Shown: positions 9,356 through 18,051 of the stretch, piece after piece
Numbering within the stretch: the first letter of the stretch is position 1
Layout of the letters: every line of letters begins with the position of its first letter
Source of the DNA: an uncultured Bacteroidales bacterium
GTDB lineage: Bacteria > Bacteroidota > Bacteroidia > Bacteroidales > Bacteroidaceae
NCBI GenBank assembly: GCA_902779085.1
Contig: CACYZY010000012.1
Span: 1 to 64,000, forward strand
Direction of reading: 5' to 3'
DNA: 64,000 nucleotides
Translations under genes and position numbers: made by a program
The notes under the pieces: model-generated
Databases searched by the model: none
What the model saw: only the letters and a program-made list of their open reading frames with translations
Told to the model about the DNA's origin: nothing

Positions 9356-9399
9356 AGTCGTATAGTTTTAGTTTTATAAATAATATCATTTTGATATCA

Positions 9400-9432
9400 C
9401 AAAGATAACACAAAAGATTTCATATCTCCAAA
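9400..9432 (-). promoter_or_regulatory. Bacteroidales promoter of SPFH operon
   Basis: On the minus strand TTTG (9432-9429) is followed after 21 bases by TATCTTTG (9407-9400), matching the Bacteroides -33/-7 pattern. It is 45 bases upstream of the SPFH ATG. Confidence 0.7.
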
Positions 9433-9452
9433 TATTTTGAACAAAAAATAAC

Positions 9453-9488
9453 AAAAAAAATGCTGGCGGCTATAAATAGTCGCCAGCA
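9453..9488 (-). terminator. Terminator of nitroreductase gene
   Basis: The stem TGCTGGCG/CGCCAGCA (9461-9468 with 9481-9488) is followed on the minus strand by eight T (9460-9453). It lies 71 bases past the stop of the nitroreductase gene. Confidence 0.8.
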
Positions 9489-9559
9489 CCTTATATAATA
9501 AAGGGGAACCCTATCATTACCTCTCTCCTACTTGGGAGGCTTGGGGTTTCATCATTATC

Positions 9560-10219
9560 TTACTCGATGATGCGTCCCTTGCTCTGGTCGCGATCCTTAA
9601 CAGCAGGACTCTCTGCTGGATGGCCGATAATAATGATATTGATCAGGTCGGCATTCTCAGGGAAACCAAGCGTAGTTTTCAAGAAATCCTTTGCCTCCTT
9701 GCTGTCGTTGATCATGCGTGCAGGAGCAGCCTGATAGGTAGCGCCCAAACCTAATGCATGAGCAGCCAACAGGATGTTCTCACTTAACAAGGCAGTATCT
9801 TCACGATTATAGGCAGTAGCCTTCTCGCCTGTCTCAGCAGCAATAAATGCCACTGCAGGAGCGTTAGCAAAAGCATTCTTGCCATTCAGACGCTCTGCCA
9901 TACCTTTACCCATCTCTGTGCTGAGCATAAAACCTGACAGGGTGTTCAGCATTTCCTGGTTAGTAACGATGCGTACCTGCCAATCCTGAGCATTCATGGC
10001 GCTCGGTGCCTGAAGACCAGCCTTGAGGATGGTTTCCAAGTCAGCCTTAGCCACTGGCTCTTCCGTAAACTGACGCACGCTGACGCGTGTCATAATATTC
10101 TCAATTACTACAGCAGCTTTGTCCACTTCAACAGGCTCTTGTGCTGGAGCTGGCTGTTGTCCACAGCTTACCAGTGCCATTACACCGGCAGCGATTGCTA
10201 AAAACTTTAGTTGTTTCAT
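9560..10219 (-). CDS. Nitroreductase-family lipoprotein (219 aa)
   Basis: The N-terminus is a lipoprotein signal with Cys19 ('LVSCGQQPAPAQ'). The body is a nitroreductase fold: 'MTRVSVRQFTEEPVAKADLETIL' binds FMN in this family, then 'GLQAPSAMNAQDWQVRIV', a region near 'AHALGLGATYQAAPA', and 'IIIGHPAE' at the end. Such enzymes reduce nitro groups, quinones or flavins with NAD(P)H. An exported, lipid-anchored form is unusual in general but recurs in Bacteroidales. The gene diverges from the SDR gene with 90 bases between them. Substrate is not predictable. Confidence 0.85.
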   Translation of the reverse strand: MKQLKFLAIAAGVMALVSCGQQPAPAQEPVEVDKAAVVIENIMTRVSVRQFTEEPVAKADLETILKAGLQAPSAMNAQDWQVRIVTNQEMLNTLSGFMLSTEMGKGMAERLNGKNAFANAPAVAFIAAETGEKATAYNREDTALLSENILLAAHALGLGATYQAAPARMINDSKEAKDFLKTTLGFPENADLINIIIIGHPAESPAVKDRDQSKGRIIE

Positions 10220-10309
10220 TTGCTTTGATTTTTATTGTTAAACATATCCATTGCGGGGCAAAGATAGTAATTATTTCTTTATATTTGTAGCACTTAAAAA
10301 ATAAAAAAT

Positions 10310-11041
10310 ATGAAACGAGCTATTATCATTGGAGCCTCATCGGGCATGGGAAAAGAAGTGAGCAAGCTACTATTGGCAGATGGTTGGCAGATTGGCATTG
10401 CTGCTCGCAGAACAGAAGCACTGGAAGCGTTGAAAGCCATGCAACCTGATGCTGTAACGACAGCTACCATTGACGTGATGGCAGATGATGCGCCTCAACA
10501 CTTGGAGCAGTTGATTACAGACAACGGTGGAATGGATCTGTTTTTCCTGGCATCTGGCATCGGCAAGCAGGATCCTAACCTTGACAGCGAGATAGAGTTG
10601 CGTACGGTGGCTACCAATGGCATGGGCTTTACTCGCATGGTGGATACTGCCTTCAACTGGTTGGCGAATCATGGGGGCAAAGGGCATATTGCCGTCATCA
10701 GCAGCATTGCTGGCGTAAAGGGATTAGGCATGGCTCCCTCCTACTCTGCCACTAAGGCTTTTCAGAACAAATATATAGAAGCACTGCAGCAATTGGCACA
10801 CATGCGTCATCTCGACATCACCTTTACCGATATACGTCCTGGCTTTGTCAAGACTGACTTGCTGAACGATGGCAAGAACTACCCGCTTTTGATGAATAAG
10901 GAGTATGTTTCCCGACAAATATTCAAGGCCATCAAACAGCAACGCAGTGTAAAGATCATCGACTGGCGCTACCGAATCCTGGTGTTCTTCTGGCGACTTA
11001 TCCCAAGATGGCTGTGGGTAAGGTTGCCTATCAAAAATTAA
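10310..11041 (+). CDS. Short-chain dehydrogenase/reductase (243 aa)
   Basis: Rossmann motif 'GASSGMGKE' lies at residues 8-16, the structural 'LASGIG' follows, and the catalytic 'SIAG...YSATK' motif (Ser, Tyr, Lys) is present around residues 131-146. 'DIRPGFVKTDL' is the usual loop after the active site. The last about 25 residues are hydrophobic and basic ('RILVFFWRLIPRWLWVRL') and may attach it to the membrane. A -7 motif TATATTTG lies at 10280-10287, 22 bases before the ATG. Substrate unknown. Confidence 0.85.
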   Translation: MKRAIIIGASSGMGKEVSKLLLADGWQIGIAARRTEALEALKAMQPDAVTTATIDVMADDAPQHLEQLITDNGGMDLFFLASGIGKQDPNLDSEIELRTVATNGMGFTRMVDTAFNWLANHGGKGHIAVISSIAGVKGLGMAPSYSATKAFQNKYIEALQQLAHMRHLDITFTDIRPGFVKTDLLNDGKNYPLLMNKEYVSRQIFKAIKQQRSVKIIDWRYRILVFFWRLIPRWLWVRLPIKN

Positions 11042-11140
11042 GGGTTTTCGCTGAACAAATTGGGTCATTCGCTGAATTTATTTTATAGAATAGGCTGTAC
11101 GTCTTACCTTTGCTGCCGTGATTTTTAAAGGTTAAGATGT

Positions 11141-12985
11141 ATGAGAAACAGATGTATTTATTTAGCAATGATGGCAGTGGTAGCCATAGTGGCCACCTGC
11201 TGCTCAGTAGAAGACGACAACAGCGGATACCCATCTATGTCAGAGATGATGGGGCCTAATGGACAGATGCCAGGAGGTATGGGTCCTGGTGGCATGGGAC
11301 AAAGCGACACAAACGGCAATGACTTGCAGGACCTCGACATCAGTCTGGATAGGACACCACTGTCCAGCGACACAGAAACCATCCCGACAGATGAAAACGA
11401 CGAAAGCTACGAGGACTATGTAGAGCATTCATCATTTTCTGAAACAGTAAGCATTGAATATGCTGACGACAAAGCTACTGTGAGCACACTACCCGAAGGT
11501 GTGGAGGCAACGGTTGACGGCGCTGGGGTTATCATCAATTCTACCATCAAGGGAGTGGCCTACGAGCTGAAGGGCAGTAGTTCCAATGGGTATTTCAAGA
11601 TATATAGCGAGAAGAAATTCCGACTTACTTTGAACGGAGTGTCACTGACCAATCCTAGTGGTGCCCCCATCAATATCCAGAGTGGCAAGCGTGCATTTGT
11701 CACCCTAGCTGATGGCACCAGTAACAGTCTGACTGACGGAACCAGCTACAACACCCCTGATGATGAGGATGAGAAAGGCACATTGTTTAGCGAAGGTCAG
11801 CTGATATTCAACGGCAAAGGTTCACTAGAAGTTACTGGCAACAAGAAACACGGAATTGTAAGTGATGACTACATCCGCTTCCGTACTGGCACCAATATCT
11901 ATATAACAGCTTCTAACGGTCACGGCGTAAAATCTAACGATTATGTAGTTATTGGTGGCGGTGTACTGAATATCGAGGTGAGTGGTACGGCAAAAAAGGG
12001 TATCAGTACCGATGGCTATGTCTTAGTTTCAGGTGGCCGTACCACCATCGTCACCTCGGGAGAAGGGGAATATGACGAAGACGAGAACGATGTATCTGGT
12101 GCAGCGGGCATCAAAGCTGACGGTTACTTCCAAATGGATGGCGGTCAGTTGAACGTCAAGAGTACGGGAGCAGGAGGTAAAGGCATCAATACAGATGGCG
12201 AGATTATCATCAACGATGGTGACATACAGGTCATTACCACAGGTCAGACATTTACCTACAGTAGCGATCTCGACTCAAAAGCAAAAGGAATCAAGAGCGA
12301 TACGGATGTTACAATCAACGGAGGTACAATAAAGATCAAAACAATGGGTGGTGAAGGTAGTGAAGGACTGGAAGCCAAAGGGGTAATGAACATCAACGAT
12401 GGCGAGATAGAAATTGCCAGCTACGACGACTGTATCAACTCTGCTGGAGACATGATCATCAGTGGTGGCTATATCTACGCATTTGCTACAAATAACGATG
12501 CCATAGACAGTAATGGCGACTTGTATATCAAAGGGGGTGTCATTGTGGCATTGGGATCATCTGGAGCAGAATGTGCCATTGATGCTGCAGAAGGTAAGAA
12601 CCTTTACATAAGCGGCGGTACAGTGATTGGTATTGGTGGCAGCAATGCCTCCTACCCTGCATCCAGTAGCAGTCAGATGTCTGTAGCATTTCAGGCATCT
12701 ATATCGTCTGGCAATACCCTTACAATAAGTGATGGCAGTAACGCTATAATGAGCTTTGCCATGAAGCGCAGTTACCAAAGCGGACTGTATTTGATTTCAT
12801 CTCCCGATTTGAAGGATGGCAGCAGCTATGCAGTGTATGCAGGTTCAACTGTCAGTGGCGACAATTGGCATGGACTCTATACCAATCCTACTGTAAGCAA
12901 TTTGGGCTCCGAACTAGGCAGCGTGACGGCACAAGCTACTGCTGGGGGTAACAGTATGGGTGGCATGCAAGGAGGAAGGCCCTAA
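11141..12985 (+). CDS. Cthe_2159-like carbohydrate-binding beta-helix lipoprotein (614 aa)
   Basis: The signal ends at Cys20 or 21 ('VATCCSVEDDN'), consistent with lipid anchoring. A low-complexity stretch of Gly, Met and Pro follows (about residues 36-57, e.g. 'GPGGMGQ'). The rest is a repetitive beta-helix ('FRLTLNGVSLTNPSGAPI', 'GQLIFNGKGSLEVTGNKKHGIVS', repeated 'IKADGY', 'GINTDG', 'GIKSDT'), the pattern of the Cthe_2159 carbohydrate-binding family, whose founder binds pectic and cellulosic polymers. The last residues are again Gly/Met-rich ('SMGGMQGGRP'). A -7 motif TACCTTTG lies at 11105-11112. It precedes a LytTR regulator with a Met/Pro-rich loop, which may control it. Confidence 0.78.
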   Translation: MRNRCIYLAMMAVVAIVATCCSVEDDNSGYPSMSEMMGPNGQMPGGMGPGGMGQSDTNGNDLQDLDISLDRTPLSSDTETIPTDENDESYEDYVEHSSFSETVSIEYADDKATVSTLPEGVEATVDGAGVIINSTIKGVAYELKGSSSNGYFKIYSEKKFRLTLNGVSLTNPSGAPINIQSGKRAFVTLADGTSNSLTDGTSYNTPDDEDEKGTLFSEGQLIFNGKGSLEVTGNKKHGIVSDDYIRFRTGTNIYITASNGHGVKSNDYVVIGGGVLNIEVSGTAKKGISTDGYVLVSGGRTTIVTSGEGEYDEDENDVSGAAGIKADGYFQMDGGQLNVKSTGAGGKGINTDGEIIINDGDIQVITTGQTFTYSSDLDSKAKGIKSDTDVTINGGTIKIKTMGGEGSEGLEAKGVMNINDGEIEIASYDDCINSAGDMIISGGYIYAFATNNDAIDSNGDLYIKGGVIVALGSSGAECAIDAAEGKNLYISGGTVIGIGGSNASYPASSSSQMSVAFQASISSGNTLTISDGSNAIMSFAMKRSYQSGLYLISSPDLKDGSSYAVYAGSTVSGDNWHGLYTNPTVSNLGSELGSVTAQATAGGNSMGGMQGGRP

Positions 12986-13018
12986 TAGCAATTTCTACAC
13001 GACATGAATAATATATTA

Positions 13019-13048
13019 ACAAGGGGGTTCGCCTCCTTGTTTTTTTTG
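13019..13048 (+). terminator. Terminator after the beta-helix gene
   Basis: Imperfect stem ACAAGG(G)GG/CC(T)CCTTGT, loop TTCG, followed by a run of T. The T run overlaps the -33 box of the next promoter. Confidence 0.75.
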
Positions 13049-13076
13049 CTTTGTTGTAAAAAATATTCTATCTTTG
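13045..13076 (+). promoter_or_regulatory. Promoter of the LytTR gene
   Basis: TTTG (13045-13048), 20 bases, TATCTTTG (13069-13076). The ATG is 20 bases after the -7 box. The neat spacing means the LytTR gene can be expressed apart from the beta-helix gene. Confidence 0.75.
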
Positions 13077-13096
13077 CGGCATAATAGTCAACAAAG

Positions 13097-14182
13097 ATGA
13101 GGAATTGGTTTCAGAAATTTGACAAGCTTCAGATTCATGAGAAGTTGCTCTACGTCGGTCTGTGGCTGTTGGTATTCATAGTACCTGTCATTGGTACCTA
13201 CTACCGCAGTACAGCTCCCGATGCCTCTTTTGACTGGTCATTGGTATTGAGGACTTGGAAAGACTATGTGCCTTTCCTTTTTCTGTTTGTTGTACACGAC
13301 TGGCTGATTGCTCCCTTTTTGGTTAATGACGAAAAGAAAGCTGCCTACTTCGGCATAGCCGGATGTGCCTTGTTGCTATTTGGCTTTTATATCTGGAACC
13401 AGCGACCCAGTTTCGATAATCCTCCTCCACAGCTGAACGAGATGCGGACTGATATGCGTCCGTCAAGACCTCCCTTTGCACAAGGTGATGTACCCAACTT
13501 CGACAGTGTTCCGCCTCCTCCAAGAGGTGAGATGCAAGACGGCAACCGTCCTCCTGTAAGACCTGAGGAAAGGGCAGAAGCAGGTAACCGTCCTCCATTC
13601 AAGCCCGATGGCAACATGGATAATCCTCCTGAGATGCGTGAGGATATGCCGCCCATGAGGGAGAAATATACCAAGTTATTAATTGCGGCACTGATGATGG
13701 GAGTAAATCTGGGCATCAAGTTCTATTTCAGGCAACGACGAGACGCCAATAATCTGGTGGATTTGGCACCCCTGTCTAGTGATGTACCGCAGCCAACAAC
13801 TGCTGATGTTCAACCATCTTCATCTGCAACTGCGCCCACGATGGATGAAGACAGTCATATCATCTTTGTCAAGTCAGAGTACCGCATGGTACGCATCGAC
13901 ATCCGCCAGATACGCTACGTAGAGGCGATGAGTGAATACTTGCGCCTTTATCTGGAGGGTGAAACCAAACCTATTATTGCCCTGCTCAGTATGAAGCGTC
14001 TGGAGGAGCGATTGCCGCAGAACTTTATGCGAGTGCACCGTTCTTATATTGTGAACCTGCAGAAGATACAACAGATAGAACGTGGTCGCATAGTAATGGA
14101 TAAAGATACTTACATCCCAGTGAGCGAGGGATACAAAGAGGCCTTTAACCGTTTCCTCAGCGAGAAATCATTAGAAAAATAA
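13097..14182 (+). CDS. Membrane-anchored LytTR-domain regulator with Met/Pro-rich loop (361 aa)
   Basis: Three membrane segments (about residues 17-38, 56-76, 82-101) precede a loop of about 85 residues rich in Pro, Met, Asn and Arg (e.g. 'SVPPPPRGEMQDGNRPP'). A fourth segment (about 190-210) returns the chain to the cytoplasm. Residues about 255-355 form the LytTR DNA-binding domain: 'IIFVKSEYRMVRIDIRQIRYVEA', 'YLRLYL', 'RLPQNFMRVHRSYIVNL'. There is no receiver domain or kinase partner next to it, so the membrane part itself may sense. The neighbouring beta-helix lipoprotein is the obvious regulon candidate. The role of the loop, periplasmic by the predicted topology, is inference. Confidence 0.85.
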   Translation: MRNWFQKFDKLQIHEKLLYVGLWLLVFIVPVIGTYYRSTAPDASFDWSLVLRTWKDYVPFLFLFVVHDWLIAPFLVNDEKKAAYFGIAGCALLLFGFYIWNQRPSFDNPPPQLNEMRTDMRPSRPPFAQGDVPNFDSVPPPPRGEMQDGNRPPVRPEERAEAGNRPPFKPDGNMDNPPEMREDMPPMREKYTKLLIAALMMGVNLGIKFYFRQRRDANNLVDLAPLSSDVPQPTTADVQPSSSATAPTMDEDSHIIFVKSEYRMVRIDIRQIRYVEAMSEYLRLYLEGETKPIIALLSMKRLEERLPQNFMRVHRSYIVNLQKIQQIERGRIVMDKDTYIPVSEGYKEAFNRFLSEKSLEK

Positions 14183-14267
14183 TTTTATTACACATCAGCA
14201 GCGCATTATTTGAACAATTATGCGTAATTTTGCAGACAAATAACAAACTTATTATTAATAAAAAAGA

Positions 14268-16598
14268 ATGAAAAAACTGTATTCTATGCTGTTCGCTGTT
14301 GCAGCATGTTCATGCCTTATCGCTTTGAGCAGCTGTAATGGTAAGAAGTGGACTGAAGAGCAGAAGGGCTCTTACAATCTGGTTACTCAGGAGGGCGGAC
14401 AAACCCTTGGTTACTCACCTACATCTGGTGTACAACTCATCACTGACAAAGGTTATGCTTTCAAGGACTTGAACCGTAATGGTGCACTTGATCCTTATGA
14501 AGACTGGCGCCTCGATCCTAAGACCCGTGCACAGAATCTGGCTGAGCAACTGTCAATCGAAGAGATTGCAGGCTTAATGCTGTATAGCGCTCACCAGTCA
14601 ATTCCTTCAGCTGCAATGGGTGGCAGAGGTCCTGCTCCTACATATAACGGCAAACCTTTCGCTGAAAGTGGTGCCAAGGCATCAGATCTTTCTGACGCTC
14701 AGAAGAAGTTCCTGCAGGAAGACAACCTGCGTGCCGTATTGGTAACACGAGTAGAGAGTCCTGCTGTAGCTGCTGAATGGAATAACAATGTACAGGCTTT
14801 TGTTGAAGGTTTGAACCATGGTATTCCTGCCAACAACAGTTCTGACCCTCGTCATGAGACTTCTTCTGACGCAGAATACAACTACGGAGCAGGTGGTCAG
14901 ATTTCATTGTGGCCATCATCTCTGGGTATGGCTGCTACCTTCGACCCTGCCTTGATGAAGAAGTTCGGTCAGATTGCTTCTGAGGAATACCGTGCACTGG
15001 GTATCGCTACTGCACTGTCTCCTCAGGTAGACCTTGCAACTGATCCTCGCTGGAGCCGTTTCAACGGTACATTTGGTGAAGGAACAAAACTGGCTACCGA
15101 CTTGGCTCGCGCATACTGTGACGGTTTCCAGACCTCTCCTGCTGATGAGGCAATAGACGGTGCCTGGGGTTACAAGAGCGTAAACGCTATGGTGAAGCAC
15201 TGGTATGGCTATGGTGCTCAGGAAGGTGGTCGTGACTCTCACTATAACTACGGTAAGTTTGCCGTTTATCCAGGCAACAACCGTGAAGAGCATGCCATCA
15301 CATTTACTGAAGGTGCTTTCAAGTTGGAAGATGGTACTGGCATGGCTTCTGCTGTAATGCCTATCTACAGTATTCTTTTCAACCAGGATCCTTCTGGCGA
15401 GAACGTAGGTGGTAGCTTCAGCAAGTGGATGATCCAGGATCAGCTGCGCGACAAGTATAAGTTTGAAGGTGTTGCTTGCACCGACTGGGGCATTACCAAC
15501 GACAACAAAGCTGTAGAGGCATTCGACGGTAAGTGCTGGGGCGTAGAGAACTTGAGCATCGCTGAGCGTCACTATAAGATCCTGCAGGCTGGTGTTGACC
15601 AGTTTGGTGGTAACAACGACAAGGGTCCTGTGCTCGAGGCATATCAGATGTGGGTAAATGACTTTGGCAAGGAGAGTGCTGATGCACGTTTCCAGCAGAG
15701 TGCATATCGTCTGCTGCTGAACGTATTCCGCACTGGTTTGTTCGAGAATCCTTACCTCGACCCAGCAGCTACTACTGCAACTGTTGGTAAGAGCGAATTC
15801 ATGGAAGCTGGTTATGAGGCACAGTTGAAGTCTGTGGTGATGATCAAGAACCACAACAACACCTTGCCTGTTAAGGATAAGAAGAAAGTATATATTCCTA
15901 AGCGCCATCAAACTCAGAGCCGTGGATTCTTCGGTATGAGCGGTGAGGACAAATGGGTAGATCCTGTAAACCTCGACCTCGTAAAGAAGTACTATGATGT
16001 AGTGGATAGCCCTGCTCAAGCAGATTTCGCTATAGTTTTCATCCAGGCTCCTAACAGTGGCGTAGGTTATGACGCTGATGACGCTAAGCGTGGTGGCAAT
16101 GGCTATGTACCTATCAGCTTGCAGTACAACGACTATACTGCTACCTATGCTCGTGCAACCTCTATCGCTGGTGGTGACCCATTGGAGAAGTTTACTAACC
16201 GTACTTACAAGGGCAAGAGCGTGAAGACTAGCAACAAGGATGACCTGAAGATTATTCTCGACACCAAGGCAGCTATGAGCAACAAGCCTGTTATCGTGGT
16301 ACTGAATACCGGTAAGCCTGTAGTTCCTGCAGAGTTTGAGGGTAAGGCTGATGCAATCCTGATTTCTTTCGGTGTACAGAACCAGGCTATCTTCGACATC
16401 ATCAGTGGCAAGAACGAGCCTTCTGGTTTGCTGCCAATGCAGATGCCTGCTAACATGATGACCGTTGAGCAGCAGAACGAGGATGTTCCTCGCGACATGG
16501 TTTGCTACAAGGATGCCGACGGCAATACTTATGACTTCGCATTCGGTATGAACTGGAGCGGTGTCATCAACGATGCTCGCGTAGCAGCTTACAAATAA
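14268..16598 (+). CDS. Glycoside hydrolase family 3 enzyme (776 aa)
   Basis: A lipoprotein-like signal ('LIALSSCNGKK', Cys23) opens the protein. The GH3 N-terminal barrel is clear: 'AFKDLNRNGALDPYEDWR', 'GIATALSPQVDLATDPRWSR' and 'VKHWYGYGAQEGGRD'. The nucleophile is Asp406 in 'GVACTDWGI'. The C-terminal alpha/beta domain ends with 'EPSGLLPMQMP'. This group cleaves beta-linked glucosides or related sugars, exported to the periplasm or surface. Length is normal for the family. It is a single-gene unit, with the terminator at 16618, next to a CE15-type esterase. The sugar specificity cannot be read from the sequence. Confidence 0.88.
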   Translation: MKKLYSMLFAVAACSCLIALSSCNGKKWTEEQKGSYNLVTQEGGQTLGYSPTSGVQLITDKGYAFKDLNRNGALDPYEDWRLDPKTRAQNLAEQLSIEEIAGLMLYSAHQSIPSAAMGGRGPAPTYNGKPFAESGAKASDLSDAQKKFLQEDNLRAVLVTRVESPAVAAEWNNNVQAFVEGLNHGIPANNSSDPRHETSSDAEYNYGAGGQISLWPSSLGMAATFDPALMKKFGQIASEEYRALGIATALSPQVDLATDPRWSRFNGTFGEGTKLATDLARAYCDGFQTSPADEAIDGAWGYKSVNAMVKHWYGYGAQEGGRDSHYNYGKFAVYPGNNREEHAITFTEGAFKLEDGTGMASAVMPIYSILFNQDPSGENVGGSFSKWMIQDQLRDKYKFEGVACTDWGITNDNKAVEAFDGKCWGVENLSIAERHYKILQAGVDQFGGNNDKGPVLEAYQMWVNDFGKESADARFQQSAYRLLLNVFRTGLFENPYLDPAATTATVGKSEFMEAGYEAQLKSVVMIKNHNNTLPVKDKKKVYIPKRHQTQSRGFFGMSGEDKWVDPVNLDLVKKYYDVVDSPAQADFAIVFIQAPNSGVGYDADDAKRGGNGYVPISLQYNDYTATYARATSIAGGDPLEKFTNRTYKGKSVKTSNKDDLKIILDTKAAMSNKPVIVVLNTGKPVVPAEFEGKADAILISFGVQNQAIFDIISGKNEPSGLLPMQMPANMMTVEQQNEDVPRDMVCYKDADGNTYDFAFGMNWSGVINDARVAAYK

Positions 16599-16617
16599 TT
16601 CCTGATATTATTATCAT

Positions 16618-16650
16618 AAGGGCTGTACCTGTAAAGGTGCAGCCTTTTTT
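16618..16650 (+). terminator. Terminator of GH3 gene
   Basis: Stem GGCTGTACCT/AGGTGCAGCC (16621-16630 with 16635-16644, one G-T pair), loop GTAA, then six T. Confidence 0.8.
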
Positions 16651-16687
16651 ATTTACCAATCATTCGTTGGATAAACAGAAAAAACTA

Positions 16688-16695
16688 TATATTTG
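16688..16695 (+). promoter_or_regulatory. -7 element that fixes the CE15 start
   Basis: TATATTTG lies here. Transcription would start near 16702, so the first in-frame start at 16637 is upstream of the mRNA and the ATG at 16721, followed by a signal peptide, is the real start. Confidence 0.65.
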
Positions 16696-16720
16696 CATCA
16701 GGAAGACTAATAGCTTTTGT

Positions 16721-17971
16721 ATGAAAACGAAAGATCATCTTATAATTAGGTTATATATTGCTTTTTCCTTAATGGGTTTGGTGGCTCAAGCCCAGGAAAC
16801 AAACTACGATGAATCCAAAGTGGGCACCTACGTGCTACCCGATGCACTGACTACGCTCAATGGTCAGAAAGTAGTTAACAAAGAGCAATGGGAAGAAGTA
16901 CGCCGCCCGGAAATCATAAAACTTTTCGAGGACAACGAGTATGGCATTATACCCGATGCAACCATCAACTCAAGCTATCGCATTGTTGAGGAAAGCGACA
17001 ACGCTTTAGGAGGGAAAGCTATCCGGCGTCAAGTTGAGATAACGTTTAGCGGTAAAGGGCAGACTCGCAAGATGCTCGTGCTGCTTTATATGCCAAAAGA
17101 CGTAAAAAAGTGCCCTGTTTTTGTGTCACCTAACTTCCAAGGGAATGCAACTACTACAACAGACCCATATGTCATCGAGTCTCAGTTCAGCACTAACGGA
17201 CGGGCTAACCAGACTAGTAGATGGTCTTATGACCGTATTATAAATTCTGGGTATGCTGTGGCTACTTTCCAATACTTTGATGTTTATCCAGATAAGGACA
17301 ATGATGTGAGCGAATCCATCTACCCTCTTTTCGGCATCAACTCTAATGATGATCTACAAGATAATACAGGCAAAGCCATTGCTGCATGGGCATGGGGATG
17401 CTCTCGGGTATTGGATTACTTGCTCACATTGGATAATATCGATGGAGAACGTACCATTGTCTTGGGACATTCACGTATAGGAAAGGCAGCCCTATGGTGC
17501 GGAGCGTTGGATCAGCGTTTTGCAATGGTTATTTCCAATGATACAGGGTGTTCGGGCGCTGCTTTATCACGACGGAATTATGGTGAGACCGTGTTAAGTA
17601 TCAACAACTCTTTCCCTTGGTGGTTCTGCAATAAATATCAGTCTTATAGCCAAGACGTTTCCTCACTTCCTATGGACCAACATGAGTTGATTGCTCTAAT
17701 TGCTCCGCGAGCAGTTTATGTAGCCAGTGCCCAAGAAGACCAATGGGCTGATCCGCGCGGAGAATTTCTCTCGTTGCAGGAGGCAAGTAAAGTCTATGCG
17801 CTCTATGGTTTAGATACCCTCCAAGGCTACTCTTTCCCTGCTGTCAACGAGCCTCTCTGGAAAGGCAGTTGCGGTTATCACATTCGTTCAGGTATCCATG
17901 ATGTAACTGATTTTGACTGGGAAGCATACATCGGATTTGCAAACGAACAATTCAAGTTCTCCAAAAAGTAA
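16721..17971 (+). CDS. CE15-type glucuronoyl/acetyl xylan esterase-like protein (416 aa)
   Basis: The start at 16721 gives 'MKTKDHLIIRLYIAFSLMGL' with a cleavable signal ('GLVAQAQE'). The alpha/beta hydrolase part holds 'RTIVLGHSRIGKAALW', the CE15 nucleophile motif (Ser in G-H-S-R-x-G-K), then 'MVISNDTGCSGAALSRR' and 'IALIAPRAVYVASAQEDQWADPRGEF'. His near 'RSGIHDVTDFDW' closes the triad. CE15 enzymes cleave lignin-carbohydrate ester bonds of glucuronic acid on xylan. It follows the GH3 gene, from which it is separated by a terminator and its own promoter. Close Bacteroidales homologues may act on other methyl esters. Confidence 0.85.
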   Translation: MKTKDHLIIRLYIAFSLMGLVAQAQETNYDESKVGTYVLPDALTTLNGQKVVNKEQWEEVRRPEIIKLFEDNEYGIIPDATINSSYRIVEESDNALGGKAIRRQVEITFSGKGQTRKMLVLLYMPKDVKKCPVFVSPNFQGNATTTTDPYVIESQFSTNGRANQTSRWSYDRIINSGYAVATFQYFDVYPDKDNDVSESIYPLFGINSNDDLQDNTGKAIAAWAWGCSRVLDYLLTLDNIDGERTIVLGHSRIGKAALWCGALDQRFAMVISNDTGCSGAALSRRNYGETVLSINNSFPWWFCNKYQSYSQDVSSLPMDQHELIALIAPRAVYVASAQEDQWADPRGEFLSLQEASKVYALYGLDTLQGYSFPAVNEPLWKGSCGYHIRSGIHDVTDFDWEAYIGFANEQFKFSKK

Positions 17972-18020
17972 ATCCTCTTGCTCAGAAAGAGGCTCAGTTG
18001 TATACCATATATATAATAAT

Positions 18021-18050
18021 GAAGGCTCCCATCTGGGAGCCTTCACTGTT
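18021..18050. terminator. Bidirectional terminator between CE15 and putA
   Basis: A perfect 10-bp stem GAAGGCTCCC/GGGAGCCTTC, loop ATCT. On the plus strand it is followed by ACTGTTTTT; on the minus strand it lies just past the putA stop. Confidence 0.8.
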
Positions 18051-18051
18051 T

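Noticed and set aside
14916-16019. A 367-residue open frame on the minus strand inside the GH3 gene
   Set aside because: It is a shadow of the strongly coding plus-strand GH3 gene; it has no recognisable motif, promoter or sensible start.
16637-16720. Longer start of the CE15-type protein at 16637
   Set aside because: The added 28 residues lie upstream of the -7 box at 16688 and lack a signal peptide; the start at 16721 gives a clean one.
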